Shown here one piece after another: positions 21,920 to 31,111 of a stretch of 35,876 nt of DNA. The notes under the pieces were generated by a model. It saw nothing but the letters and a program-made list of their open reading frames with translations. It did not search any database and had not been told where the DNA came from. Position numbers and translations under genes: made by a program. Source of the DNA: Flavobacterium sandaracinum (GTDB lineage Bacteria; Bacteroidota; Bacteroidia; Flavobacteriales; Flavobacteriaceae); NCBI RefSeq assembly GCF_004349135.1, contig NZ_SMFN01000029.1, forward strand, positions 1 through 35,876, written 5' to 3'. Positions within the stretch are counted from its first letter, which is position 1. Every line of letters begins with the position of its first letter.

Positions 21920-23056
21920 ATGGATTTTAATCTAACCGAAGAGCATTTAATGATTCAACAAGCTGCTAAAGATTTTGCTATCGCAGAATTATTGCCTGGC
22001 GTTATTGAACGAGATGAACATTCAAAATTTCCAACCGAGCAGGTGAAAATGATGGCTGATTTAGGTTTTATGGGAATGATGGTGGATCCTAAATACGGAG
22101 GGTCGGGTTTAGATAGCATCTCTTATGTTTTGGCAATGACAGAAATTGCGAAAGTTGACGCATCCGCTGCTGTGATTATGTCCGTTAATAATTCGCTAGT
22201 TTGTGCTGGTATAGAGAAATATTGCAATGAAGAACAAAAAATAAAATATTTAGTTCCTTTGGCAAAAGGAGAGGTAATCGGTGCTTTCTGTTTATCAGAG
22301 CCTGAGGCAGGAAGTGATGCAACTTCACAAAAAACAACCGCAATAGACAAAGGAGATCATTATTTGTTAAATGGTACAAAAAACTGGATTACTAACGGTT
22401 CAACTGCGTCAACATATTTAGTAATTGCTCAAACGGATATTGAAAAAGGTCATAAAGGAATCAATGCTTTTATCGTTGAAAAAGGTTGGGCTGGATTTGA
22501 TATTGGACCAAAAGAAAGAAAAATGGGAATTCGTGGAAGCGACACCCATTCTTTAATGTTTACTGATGTAAAAGTTCCTAAAGAAAATAGAATTGGTGAA
22601 GATGGATTTGGATTTGCTTTTGCAATGAATGTTTTAAATGGTGGAAGAATAGGGATTGCATCTCAAGCTTTAGGGATTGCAACTGGAGCCTACGAAATTG
22701 CCTTAAAATATTCTCATGGGAGAAAAGCATTTGGAAAAGAAATTTTCAATCATCAAGCGATTGCTTTTAAATTGGCTGATATGTATGTGAAAGTCACTGC
22801 TGCAAGATTATTAGTGATGAAAGCAGCTTGTGAAAAAGATGAAGGTAAGGATATCGCACATTCTGGTGCGATGGCAAAATTATATGCGTCAGAAATAGCT
22901 TTAGAAGTGGCAAATGAAGCAGTTCAGATTCATGGCGGGAATGGTTATGTTGCTGAATATCATGTAGAACGTATGATGCGGGATTCTAAAATCACACAAA
23001 TTTATGAAGGAACTTCTGAAATACAACGAATTGTAATCTCAAGAGGATTGGTATAG
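21920..23056 (+). CDS. Acyl-CoA dehydrogenase
   Basis: This encodes 378 residues, the standard length. The N-terminal helical domain begins DFNLTEEHLMIQQAAKDFA. The flavin/substrate motif AFCLSEPEAGSDATSQKTTA and GTKNWITNGSTAS are in the middle domain. FNHQAIAFKLADMYVKVTAA and QIHGGNGYVAEYHVERMMRD are in the C-terminal domain. Glu in IYEGTSEIQRIVISR is the catalytic base at the position used by short- and medium-chain enzymes. It oxidises acyl-CoA to enoyl-CoA in beta-oxidation or branched-chain amino acid breakdown. The chain-length class cannot be fixed. It is a single-gene unit. Confidence 0.93.
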   Translation: MDFNLTEEHLMIQQAAKDFAIAELLPGVIERDEHSKFPTEQVKMMADLGFMGMMVDPKYGGSGLDSISYVLAMTEIAKVDASAAVIMSVNNSLVCAGIEKYCNEEQKIKYLVPLAKGEVIGAFCLSEPEAGSDATSQKTTAIDKGDHYLLNGTKNWITNGSTASTYLVIAQTDIEKGHKGINAFIVEKGWAGFDIGPKERKMGIRGSDTHSLMFTDVKVPKENRIGEDGFGFAFAMNVLNGGRIGIASQALGIATGAYEIALKYSHGRKAFGKEIFNHQAIAFKLADMYVKVTAARLLVMKAACEKDEGKDIAHSGAMAKLYASEIALEVANEAVQIHGGNGYVAEYHVERMMRDSKITQIYEGTSEIQRIVISRGLV

Positions 23057-23079
23057 TAAGAAACAAATTATAATTATTA

Positions 23080-23113
23080 AAAACCCTTTTCAATTTCGGT
23101 TGAGAAGGGTTTT
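23080..23113 (+). terminator. Terminator after the acyl-CoA dehydrogenase
   Basis: AAAACCCTTTTCAA (23080-23093) and TTGAGAAGGGTTTT (23100-23113) form a 14-bp stem with one G-T pair and a TTTCGG loop, 23 bp past the stop. Confidence 0.85.
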
Positions 23114-23362
23114 GTTCATTAAATCAAGTTTTAAATATTGGGATTAGTAGTAAATTAAAAAATAGCTTTGCTTTGAGTAATGGTACGATTGTCTAAGAAG
23201 AGCGGTTTTAATCGACTTTAAACTTTAAAAGTAAATCATGTGATGAGCCTTTTTGGTATTCGTCAAAAGTTTAAAAATTGGATATCGTAGGAGTACTAAT
23301 GTTGCTTTGTAGATTTTTGGGATTTGGCTTTTAGTACTTAAAGTAGCATGGTGAGAAACTAA

Positions 23363-23782
23363 AATGATTACGGATTTAGTATTGGTGCTATTTTCTTTCT
23401 CTTAATTTTAGCGTATTCGTTTTTTGCTAGCGCTAATCAGCCAATAGAACAACAAGGCATTGTAGAAAAATATGCGACGTATTCTCCTTTTTTAATTGGT
23501 ATTTTTTTGAGCGCTATTAATTTTCTTCAAGTACCATTTTGGACCGAATGGAATCTCTATTTGATGAATGGGAATTATATTTCAATTGTAAATAAAGACA
23601 AAGTGTATTATATTGCGGGAACTTTGGTAGGTACATTTATGGGGATGCTCGGTTTAATTTTGATTTTAAACACTTTAGCTCAAAACACAAGTAGCTTTTC
23701 TACATATGTAATCCCAGTTGTAATTCCGTTGTTTTTTGTGGTTTTGGCTGTTGTTCAAATGGTTAAAGTTTATAGAAAATAG
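23363..23782 (+). pseudogene. Decayed LysE-like translocator gene (C-terminal half)
   Basis: A continuous frame from 23363 reads NDYGFSIGAIFFLLILAYSF, then IEQQGIVEKYATYSPFLIGI, FLSAINFLQVPFWTEWNLYL and a final helix before VYRK. It has no suitable start. The only ATG nearby (23364) is in another frame, and upstream codons reach a stop at 23360. The FLSAINFLQVPF motif and four hydrophobic helices resemble the second half of LysE-family exporters from Bacteroidetes. Between 23200 and 23360, fragments such as GVLML and GFGF followed by stops suggest the remains of the first half. A TTG start at 23507 could still yield a 91-residue membrane peptide. The 23114-23362 stretch holds nothing else I can name. 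Confidence 0.5.
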
Positions 23783-23858
23783 TATAAAAATAAAACGGAA
23801 TCATAAAAGTTTAATACTAATTCACAGCTGTCTTTATTAATCCTAACTCTTTTCAATT

Positions 23859-24830
23859 ATGAAAAAACTTTTTCTTTTACTCCCATTTCTTTTCTTGTGT
23901 TGCAAACCTTCTTCTGTAGTTGTAAAGGATGCCGCAAATAGTGTTCCATCGCATATTGCGTATACGGTGCAGCAAGAGGATGTTGCTAAAACGTTACAAT
24001 ATTTAGCTTCAGATGAATTAGAAGGAAGGGAAACTGGACAAGCAGGGATGGTAAAAGCTGCGGATTATTTAGAGCAGTTTCTTAAAGATAATGAGGTAAA
24101 GCCCTATTTCAAATCATATCGGGATACACTTTCTACTTTCAAGGGTACTGCGTTTAATATAGTTGGTTATATTGAAGGTACTGATGCTGTTCTAAAAAAT
24201 GAATTTATAATTCTAAGCGCGCATTATGATCATATTGGAATAGATAAGAAAGGGGTGAATGGGGATTTTATTAATAATGGTGCCAATGATGATGCCTCAG
24301 GAACAACCGCAGTTGCCGAAATGGCAAAGTATTTCAGTAGTGCCAAAAATAACAAACGTAGCATTCTTTTTGTGTTTTTTGCAGGAGAAGAAAAGGGATT
24401 ATTAGGTTCTAAACATTTAGCCAAGAAATTGAAAGCACAGGATTTTAAACTCTATGCGCAGTTCAATATTGAAATGATTGGTGTCCCAATGAAAAGAGAT
24501 TATTTAGCTTATATTACGGGTTTTGATAAGTCGAATATGGCTGGGAAAATAAATGAATATACTGGAAAAAACACGATTGGTTTTCTTCCAAAGGAAGCCG
24601 AATTTCAACTCTTTTACAGATCGGATAATTTCTCTTTTTATGATGTTTTCAAAGTTCCTTGCCAATCGGTTAGTACTTTCGATTTTGAGAATTTTGAATT
24701 CTATCATCATGTTTCAGATGATTTTAAAGCAATGGACATTCCACACATGACATCCTTTATACAAGAATTATTGCCTGCTGTAGCACAAATGGCAAACACA
24801 CCTACTCAAGAAATAATAATGCTTAAATAA
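23859..24830 (+). CDS. M28-family zinc aminopeptidase, lipoprotein
   Basis: This encodes 323 residues. The lipoprotein signal LLLPFLFLCC gives Cys14 or Cys15 as the lipidation site. Two-zinc site residues: His122 and Asp124 in LSAHYDHIG, bridging Asp144 in NGANDDASGTT, general base Glu177 and ligand Glu178 in FFAGEEKGLLGS, Glu205 in NIEMIG where Asp is more usual, and a late His in FEFYHHVSDD. This is the peptidase M28 pattern of secreted aminopeptidases. It is anchored in an envelope membrane and probably trims peptides in the periplasm or at the surface. The gene converges on the GNAT gene with an 8-bp overlap of their 3' ends. Confidence 0.9.
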   Translation: MKKLFLLLPFLFLCCKPSSVVVKDAANSVPSHIAYTVQQEDVAKTLQYLASDELEGRETGQAGMVKAADYLEQFLKDNEVKPYFKSYRDTLSTFKGTAFNIVGYIEGTDAVLKNEFIILSAHYDHIGIDKKGVNGDFINNGANDDASGTTAVAEMAKYFSSAKNNKRSILFVFFAGEEKGLLGSKHLAKKLKAQDFKLYAQFNIEMIGVPMKRDYLAYITGFDKSNMAGKINEYTGKNTIGFLPKEAEFQLFYRSDNFSFYDVFKVPCQSVSTFDFENFEFYHHVSDDFKAMDIPHMTSFIQELLPAVAQMANTPTQEIIMLK

Positions 24831-25401
24831 GATAAGAAACGGATTGCTTCATGTCATAAGCCAAAATATAATAGTCATTAGTGTTGAATTGAAAATCGCC
24901 TATAATAGTCCATTTTAGCTTTTCGGTATGCGCTTTGGTGGAGGGGATATTGATTTTGTTAATGAAGGTCAAACTCAAAGGATATTTTTGCGACAGGTTT
25001 ATTCTCATTAACTCAAAAAGGGATGTTATTAATCCCTTTCCACGGTAGTCCTTATGAATGCTAACGGGTCCATATTGGAAACTATTGGTGGTAGTGATCT
25101 TAAAATCTAAAAAAGTTAGTTTGGGAAAAAGGGAATTCATATAGTTAAAAATGGGCCATTGATTGAAGAATTCCCAACTACCGGCAAAAATATACCCAAT
25201 GATTTTGTTGTTGTCTTTTGCTAGGAACAATTCTTCTTTTTGGATTACTTCGGTAAGCTGTAGTACTGTAAATGGCGTGGTAACAAATCCAAAAGCTTTT
25301 TCTTCTTCGGATAAATTAGTGACAAGGTATAAATCTTGTAGTGCCAAAACGCCTTCAATATCACTTATTTTTGCAATTTCGAATGTGATAATTTGTCTCA
25401 T
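24823..25401 (-). CDS. GNAT-family N-acetyltransferase
   Basis: This encodes 192 residues. Start MRQIITFEIAKISDIEGVLA is the usual opening strand-helix. KDNNKIIGYIFAGSWEFF forms strands 3 and 4, and QYGPVSIHKDYRGKGLITSL carries the acetyl-CoA binding R-G-K-G motif. Then MRINLSQKYPLSLTFINKIN and the final THTEKLKW-like helix and strand close the fold. The substrate is unknown. It is divergent from the SDR gene, and its 3' end overlaps that of the M28 peptidase gene. Confidence 0.85.
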   Translation of the reverse strand: MRQIITFEIAKISDIEGVLALQDLYLVTNLSEEEKAFGFVTTPFTVLQLTEVIQKEELFLAKDNNKIIGYIFAGSWEFFNQWPIFNYMNSLFPKLTFLDFKITTTNSFQYGPVSIHKDYRGKGLITSLFELMRINLSQKYPLSLTFINKINIPSTKAHTEKLKWTIIGDFQFNTNDYYILAYDMKQSVSYLI

Positions 25402-25519
25402 TTTCTGCTAATTCGATGGTTAGGATTCTGAATCAAAAATAAGGAATTTTATAATAAAATTTTAATTTCATTGCCGTAACAATCTTGGCGTAAAGCATTA
25501 CTTTTTTGTTGTTTTTGTT

Positions 25520-25527
25520 TATTTTTG
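25520..25527 (+). promoter_or_regulatory. -7 element only 4 bp before the SDR start codon
   Basis: TATTTTTG matches TAnnTTTG. Its last base is 4 bp before the ATG at 25532, so transcription would begin at or next to the start codon. At the -33 spacing only TTA (25498-25500) is present. Confidence 0.4.
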
Positions 25528-25531
25528 TTTC

Positions 25532-26209
25532 ATGAAAAATATTATTATCACAGGAACAAGTAGGGGAATAGGATTTGAATTGGCCTTGCAATTTGCAGCT
25601 GCCGGTCATCAGGTGCTTGCTATTTCTAGAAAAATTCCTCAAGCTTTATTAGGCAACGAAAACATCACTTGTCTTTCGGTAGATTTATCAAATGAATCTG
25701 AATTAGATAAAGTAAATGAGTTTCTTTCCAAGTCTTGGAAACAAGTCGATGCTGTCATTCATAACGCAGGAAGTCTATTGTTGAAACCTTTTCTAGAAAC
25801 AACGCAAGAGGATTTCGAAAATATTTATAAAGTCAATGTTTTTGGAGTTGCTAATTTGACTCGTGTTTGTTTGCCGTACCTACAAAAAGGAAGCCATGTG
25901 GTAACGATTAGTTCTATGGGCGGAATTCAGGGAAGTTTGAAGTTTGCTGGATTGGCGGCTTATAGTTCGAGTAAAGGAGCCGTGATTACATTATCAGAAT
26001 TACTGGCAGAAGAATACAAAGATCGTGGAATTTCATTCAACGTTTTAGCGTTAGGATCAGTGCAAACTGAAATGTTAGCTGAAGCTTTTCCAGGCTATCA
26101 AGCGCCTATATCAGCAAGTGAAATGGCCAATTATATTTATGATTTTACGTTGAACGGTAATAAATATTTCAATGGAAAAGTGTTGCAAGTTTCTTCAACT
26201 AATCCGTAA
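25532..26209 (+). CDS. Short-chain dehydrogenase/reductase
   Basis: This encodes 225 residues. The nucleotide motif TGTSRGIGFELAL lies at residues 7-19. HNAGSL follows at the NNAG position, then VVTISSMGGIQGS with the catalytic Ser, and AAYSSSKGAVITL with the Tyr-x-x-x-Lys pair. It is slightly shorter than the typical 250 residues but complete. The substrate is unknown. The SprT-like gene begins 12 bp downstream, suggesting co-transcription. The promoter spacing suggests a leaderless or very short-leader message. Confidence 0.92.
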   Translation: MKNIIITGTSRGIGFELALQFAAAGHQVLAISRKIPQALLGNENITCLSVDLSNESELDKVNEFLSKSWKQVDAVIHNAGSLLLKPFLETTQEDFENIYKVNVFGVANLTRVCLPYLQKGSHVVTISSMGGIQGSLKFAGLAAYSSSKGAVITLSELLAEEYKDRGISFNVLALGSVQTEMLAEAFPGYQAPISASEMANYIYDFTLNGNKYFNGKVLQVSSTNP

Positions 26210-26221
26210 CTCCTATTTGTT

Positions 26222-26824
26222 TTGAGCGAAACCTTAGCCAGATACATTCCCGAGCATGCGGTAAAACCCGTTTTCGAACTTATTGTTGCCCATCAAGTGC
26301 ATCTTAAGATTGTCAACGAGCGCCAGACGCGTCATGGAGATTATCGAAAAGGATTGAATGGAAAGCATGAAATTACGGTAAACTCAAACCTGAATAAATA
26401 CAAGTTTTTGATCACCTTGATTCATGAGATTTCGCATTTGGTGGCCTTTGAGAAATTCGGGCGAAACATTAAGCCGCATGGAAATGAATGGAAATATTCT
26501 TTTCAGCGGTTGATGATTCCTTATATTCGGCCAGAAATTTTCCCGAATCATTTGTTGCCTTTATTAGCGAGACATTTCAAAAACCCAACTGCTAGCAGCG
26601 ATACAGATGCTACTTTGGCTTTGGCACTGAAACAATTTGATCAGCAAAATGATAAAAATTATGTTTTTGAAATTCCTTATGGAAGTGTTTTCCGTATCCA
26701 AAACGGAAAGATTTTCAAGAAAATAGCCGTTAGAACGAAGCGTTTCGAATGCCTTGAAATGAGTTCTGGGAAAACGTATTTATTCAATCCTAATGCTGAG
26801 GTCGAGTTGTTGAAATCAAGTTAG
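26222..26824 (+). CDS. SprT-like zinc metalloprotease
   Basis: This encodes 200 residues from a TTG start. No ATG is available upstream before the SDR stop, and the first residues SETLARYIPEHAVKPVFEL fit the family's N-terminus. The zinc site is LIHEISHLVAF (His68, Glu69, His72) with a third ligand at His86 in IKPHGNEWK. ITVNSNLNKYKFLITLIHE matches SprT proteins. The C-terminal 60 residues are a beta-rich tail ending near FNPNAEVELL. Bacterial SprT proteins are poorly understood, and the eukaryotic relatives cut DNA-protein crosslinks. Its stop lies 2 bp before the repeat at 26827. Confidence 0.85.
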   Translation: MSETLARYIPEHAVKPVFELIVAHQVHLKIVNERQTRHGDYRKGLNGKHEITVNSNLNKYKFLITLIHEISHLVAFEKFGRNIKPHGNEWKYSFQRLMIPYIRPEIFPNHLLPLLARHFKNPTASSDTDATLALALKQFDQQNDKNYVFEIPYGSVFRIQNGKIFKKIAVRTKRFECLEMSSGKTYLFNPNAEVELLKSS

Positions 26825-26826
26825 CC

Positions 26827-26867
26827 TTTTACTCTTTCACATACGCTCCCATACTTTTTTGAATAAA
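26827..26867. repeat. Left direct repeat, a degraded copy of the ABC ATPase gene's 3' end
   Basis: These 41 bp match 31070-31111 with two substitutions and one 1-bp indel, sharing TTTTACTCTTTC and TACTTTTTTGAATAAA. The right copy is the real 3' end of the ATPase gene (residues through AYLKE and stop). Weaker similarity may run on to about 26905. The left copy has lost the reading frame. Confidence 0.8.
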
Positions 26868-26991
26868 CAAAGATTATAATCACTTGATTAGTAATTGCTT
26901 TTTCATGCATGCAAATGTGAAACTTGTATTTTCATGTAAATTTTATCTTATATTTACTGTATGGTCTCAACTTTACAAACACAGTTTCATT

Positions 26992-27582
26992 ATGAAACAC
27001 ACAATCTTATCATTTTTATCCGTTTTTTTATTAAATGGATGCGACAACGAAGCACAGTTTAACCCGCAATTACCGGCCATAACCCAAATAGGAGCTAATA
27101 CTTTTGGGGCTATTATTAACGGACAAATTATGGTACCCCGAAACAGTCAAGGTTATATACCGCCTGGAAGCACACATTATGCTGTGAATTACTTAACATC
27201 AAATGATTGGGAACAAATACAAGCGGGTGATGCAAAAACAAATAGAGGATATATTTATATATATATAGAAAATAATGAGAAACAATATCCTTTAAAAGTT
27301 AATAGCTACATAGTTGGTAATAGTAACGGAGCTAGAGAACATGAATTAAGCGAAAATACACTAATCACTGCAATTATTTATGATTCAAAAGGAGTTCAAA
27401 AAAAATACTTATCCGTCGCTGATACTGGAAGCATCAATATTACCCGAAGTGATATTGATATTATTTCTGGAACATTTTCGTGTAAACTTAAATCTGAAGA
27501 AAACCCTAACAACATTATAGAAATTAAAGAAGGTCGCTTTGATTTTACTAAAAACACCATTAATTCCACAAACTTTAATTAA
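26992..27582 (+). CDS. DUF6252-like lipoprotein
   Basis: This encodes 196 residues from ATG 26992, which puts a lipoprotein signal at the start (ILSFLSVFLLNGC, Cys near residue 17). Starts further upstream would put a long non-signal extension first. After the signal come ITQIGANTFGAIINGQIMVP, a beta-rich middle and GTFSCKLKSEENPN followed by IKEGRFDF. The NTFG...NG...VP opening and the GTF...EGRFD ending match DUF6252, an uncharacterised lipoprotein family of Bacteroidetes. It lies in the inserted segment between the two repeat copies, 144 bp before the broken hydrolase gene. Confidence 0.7.
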   Translation: MKHTILSFLSVFLLNGCDNEAQFNPQLPAITQIGANTFGAIINGQIMVPRNSQGYIPPGSTHYAVNYLTSNDWEQIQAGDAKTNRGYIYIYIENNEKQYPLKVNSYIVGNSNGAREHELSENTLITAIIYDSKGVQKKYLSVADTGSINITRSDIDIISGTFSCKLKSEENPNNIIEIKEGRFDFTKNTINSTNFN

Positions 27583-27726
27583 AACTGTAAGATAGAAATG
27601 ATTTTATACAATGATAAAAAATTATCAAAAATTTTTATCAAACTAAATCATTGTTCTCCCTACAACAAGGGGAAGAATTTTTATTACCAAACATAAATTT
27701 GTAAAAACAAATAAACAATCAGAAAA

Positions 27727-30700
27727 TTGAAAAAAACACTACTTTTAATTGCGGGATTGTATTTTACAAATCTACACGCACAGTTGCCCACAGTACAACA
27801 ATATCAAGCCCAACAAACCAGTGATTGGCAAACGGCACTTTCAACACTCAAAACCGATAGTCAATAGACTACCGATTTAGAAATGCTGTACGACAAAGTA
27901 ACCCCTTTTGCAGGTTTGTATGCTTATAATGAAACGGATAACAATGCTTCTAGCTCCCCACATTTTAAACAAGCTTTGTCAGAACTATATAGAGCCTCTG
28001 ATAAATTAAAATTTGAATCATCAGAAATCTTATAAAACAGACTTAAAGCACATTATGAATTACAAAGAACTGCTCGAACACAACCTTATTATTCAACCAT
28101 AGTAAAAGTAGGGATTATTAACACTGCAATAAGCTACTTAAATTACAACGAAGAATTCCCGAATGATGGCGGTGTAAAACTGATTAATGGGGTTTATGTT
28201 CCTGCAAACAATTTACCCCCTTTTATACAAAAGCAAGTAACGATTGTATCTCCGCTTGAGGAGTTAATACTTACCCCCGACAATAATGTTACCTACCAGT
28301 TCAATACCAGTGAAATCTATCAGTGGGGCGACAAACAAATAACTACTATGACAGCCGATTTTGGAGATGGCGTAACCAAAACCCTAATGCAAAACCAACA
28401 ATGGATGCAAAATACCATTACCATTAATTATCCCACAGTAAATGAAAATAAGTTGCTTAAATTTAACATAACCTATACCGACGGTTCTACACTTACTACC
28501 TATGCTGGTATAGGAATAGGGAGCGATGCCTCGGTAAATAGTTTGACAGCCCGTGGCACTTCGGGCCTAATGCGTCATAACTCCACAATTGATGACAGTA
28601 ATGGAGCAATAGGGCAACTGGAATACCGCATTTTTTATGGCGACCAAAACTCCAACAATGTACTTAAAAAACCTTTCATCATTGTAGATGGTTTTGACCC
28701 TGGAGATATAAGAAGAATTCTAGAAGATGATTGTGCCACTGACCCTAACTGCATAAAAGCCAATAAAGATTGGGGGACAAAAACCTATGAGTCAGTATCT
28801 TTTTTGATGAAATATAATAATCAAGATAAAGATTTAAAAGCATAACTAACTGCCTTAAACTACGATGTTATTATTGTTAATTTTCCAACTTACACCAACA
28901 ATCTAGGACACGTAATTGATGGAGGGGCGGATGATATTTTTAGAAATGGTAGAACAGTAGCCTCGTTTTTACAAAAAATAAATCAAGAGATTAAAAATAA
29001 TGGAAGTACGGAAAAGTTAGTTGTTATTGGTCCAAGTATGGGCGGTCAAATTACACGTTATGCTCTGGCTTATATGGAGAAAAAACAGCAAGAAACCAAT
29101 AATGTTATTTGGAACCACAACACCCGCCTATGGGTAAGCATGGATAGCCCACATCAAGGGGCAAGCATACCACTTGCTACACAAGGGGATTTGTATTTTT
29201 TAGGGGAACTATTGGGCAAAAACGAAGCCAAAAGTAAATACAGAGATGTAATCAATTCTAAAGCAGCGCGACAAATGTTGTTAACTATTGCAGGAGCAGG
29301 GAGTAATTTTTACAACACTGACCACGATATTTATAACCAAGAATTAATCGCAAGCGGAGTTGCTAACAGTAATGGGTATCCTGTACAAAATGGAATTCGT
29401 AAAATTGCGATTGCAAATGGTTCAATGAGTGGAGCAAAAAGTGTTAATCCTTCGGAAAAGTTTTATGAAATAGTAGCTTTGGCTAAATTGCGTTCTGTCT
29501 TAACATTTGGTATACGATTTGCGAAAGTTCCTGTATTTCGTATCAACAACTGGTTTATGCCAGATAAAAATGCTACATCTATGTTACTTCAAAATTACTC
29601 GAAAAAACCAGAGGCGGCTATTTCTTGGAATATTACAAACAATTTAGGGATGGGAAGTTTAGATGCTGTTCCTGGGGGGAGCTTTAATGCTGCCAATGAT
29701 TTAAAAACGGAAGTTTACAATACACTAAAAGGAACTAATGCTTTGAGTTTTCCGATTTTCATTCCTCTTTTGTGGTCAGGAGAAAGGCTAGAAGTTGAAC
29801 AAAGAATTCCTAATAATATTGATATAACGATAGCTCCTCAAGCTTTCATCCCTACCCACTCTGCATTAGATACTAATGGTTTTTCTGACTGGTATCAGCC
29901 AATTGATAAAAATTTAGTTTGCACTAATCAAACACCATTTGACAGTTTTTATGGTGAAAACACCAATATGGGGCACATCACTTTTACAGATAAAATGGTT
30001 GATTGGTTGCTAAAAGAATTAGGAGACAGTACTCATCCCCCGATACCCCAACACCCATCATTCCCCGTTCAGAGCATTGCACTAACGGGAGCTTCAATGA
30101 TTTGCCTAGATGTAAATTCAATTTATCAATTTACAGACATCTGCAAAGTGCCAAGTGCTGTAACTTGGTCTGTATCACCAAACATTCAAATCGTCAGTTC
30201 AAATAGTTATGGTCTGACTATTAAAGGATTTTCGAGCGGTGATGGAACGATTACAGCAATTTTTCAGAATGGTTTGACTGTAACAAAAACTATATGGGTA
30301 GGAGTTCCACAATTTAACGAGTTTACATTTGGTAGCTTGGGTTCAACACAAAGTCTATGTATAGCTTCTGCTAATGATTATTCCTACTCTATTCCTGAAT
30401 TAAATTCAACTGACGAAATAATTTCCAATTTTAGCGGTTTAACATCAACAGAAATATTAGTTGCTACAAACTGGGAATGGCAAAAATTGAATGGCCTAAT
30501 CATATTAAACGGTACAAAAAACAGTCGCAATGTATGTACTATAGGTGCGGGACAAACTAGTGTAAGTGTAAGAGCAAAAAATGCCTGTGGTTGGAGCAAT
30601 TGGGTTGAATTACCATTTGAAATTACTGAATTACCATTATCTTGGAGACAAAGCCAATCCATCTTTACAATATATCCCAATCCATCAACTGATTTTGTAA

Positions 30701-30909
30701 ACATCAAATTAAGAGATCAAAATCTTAAACCCAAAACTAATTCTTGAATTATAGCAGAACTGTATGATTTGATGGGGCATAAAAAGGCAAAGGTTGAAAT
30801 CAAGAATAATATTGCAACAATTAGTGTGCGCGGTTTACCAAAAGGAATTTATGTTCTGAATATAAATATCGATGGTCAGATAGAAGGACATCAAGTGATA
30901 GTTGAATAA
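27727..30909 (+). pseudogene. T9SS-secreted alpha/beta hydrolase gene with four in-frame stops
   Basis: A single frame of 1061 codons runs from TTG 27727 to TAA 30907-30909. The signal peptide KKTLLLIAGLYFTNLHAQ comes first. The middle is an alpha/beta hydrolase: IIVDGFDPGD, then NYDVIIVNFPTYTNN, and the nucleophile elbow VVIGPSMGGQITRY, with a late NMGHITFTDKMVDWLL. It ends in a type A T9SS sorting domain (FTIYPNPSTDFVNIKL, AELYDLMGHKKA, LPKGIYVLNI). In-frame stops are TAG 27865, TAA 28033, TAA 28843 and TGA 30745. No frameshift is present anywhere. The intact protein would be an extracellular esterase or lipase-like enzyme. I infer a recent pseudogene; readthrough is unlikely but not excluded. 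Confidence 0.85.
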
Positions 30910-30931
30910 ACCTTTATAAACTCATTCTAAT

Positions 30932-30973
30932 AATAGCGGTCTTGGGGCAATCCTAATTACCGCTATTTTTTTT
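30932..30973 (+). terminator. Terminator after the hydrolase pseudogene
   Basis: AATAGCGGT (30932-30940) pairs with ACCGCTATT (30959-30967), followed by a T tract to 30973. It lies 22 bp past the final stop, showing the original gene end was at 30909. Confidence 0.85.
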
Positions 30974-31069
30974 ATATATCATATACTTGATTGATTTGTC
31001 GTTTTTGTAAATCAATAATGAAGTTACAATAAAAAAGTAGTTTAAAGTAGGATAGCATTGCACGTATTG

Positions 31070-31111
31070 TTTTACTCTTTCAAATACGCTTCCCGTACTT
31101 TTTTGAATAAA
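31070..31111. repeat. Right direct repeat at the 3' end of the ABC ATPase gene
   Basis: This is the partner of 26827-26867. The repeat covers the last 13 codons or so, including the stop at 31072-31074. Restoring a functional gene end while leaving a degraded copy 4.2 kb away is the typical outcome of integration at a gene's 3' end. Confidence 0.8.

Noticed and set aside
27583..27726. Separate small gene between the lipoprotein and the hydrolase
   Set aside because: The stretch is AT-rich with no start-to-stop frame of useful length and is best read as an intergenic leader.
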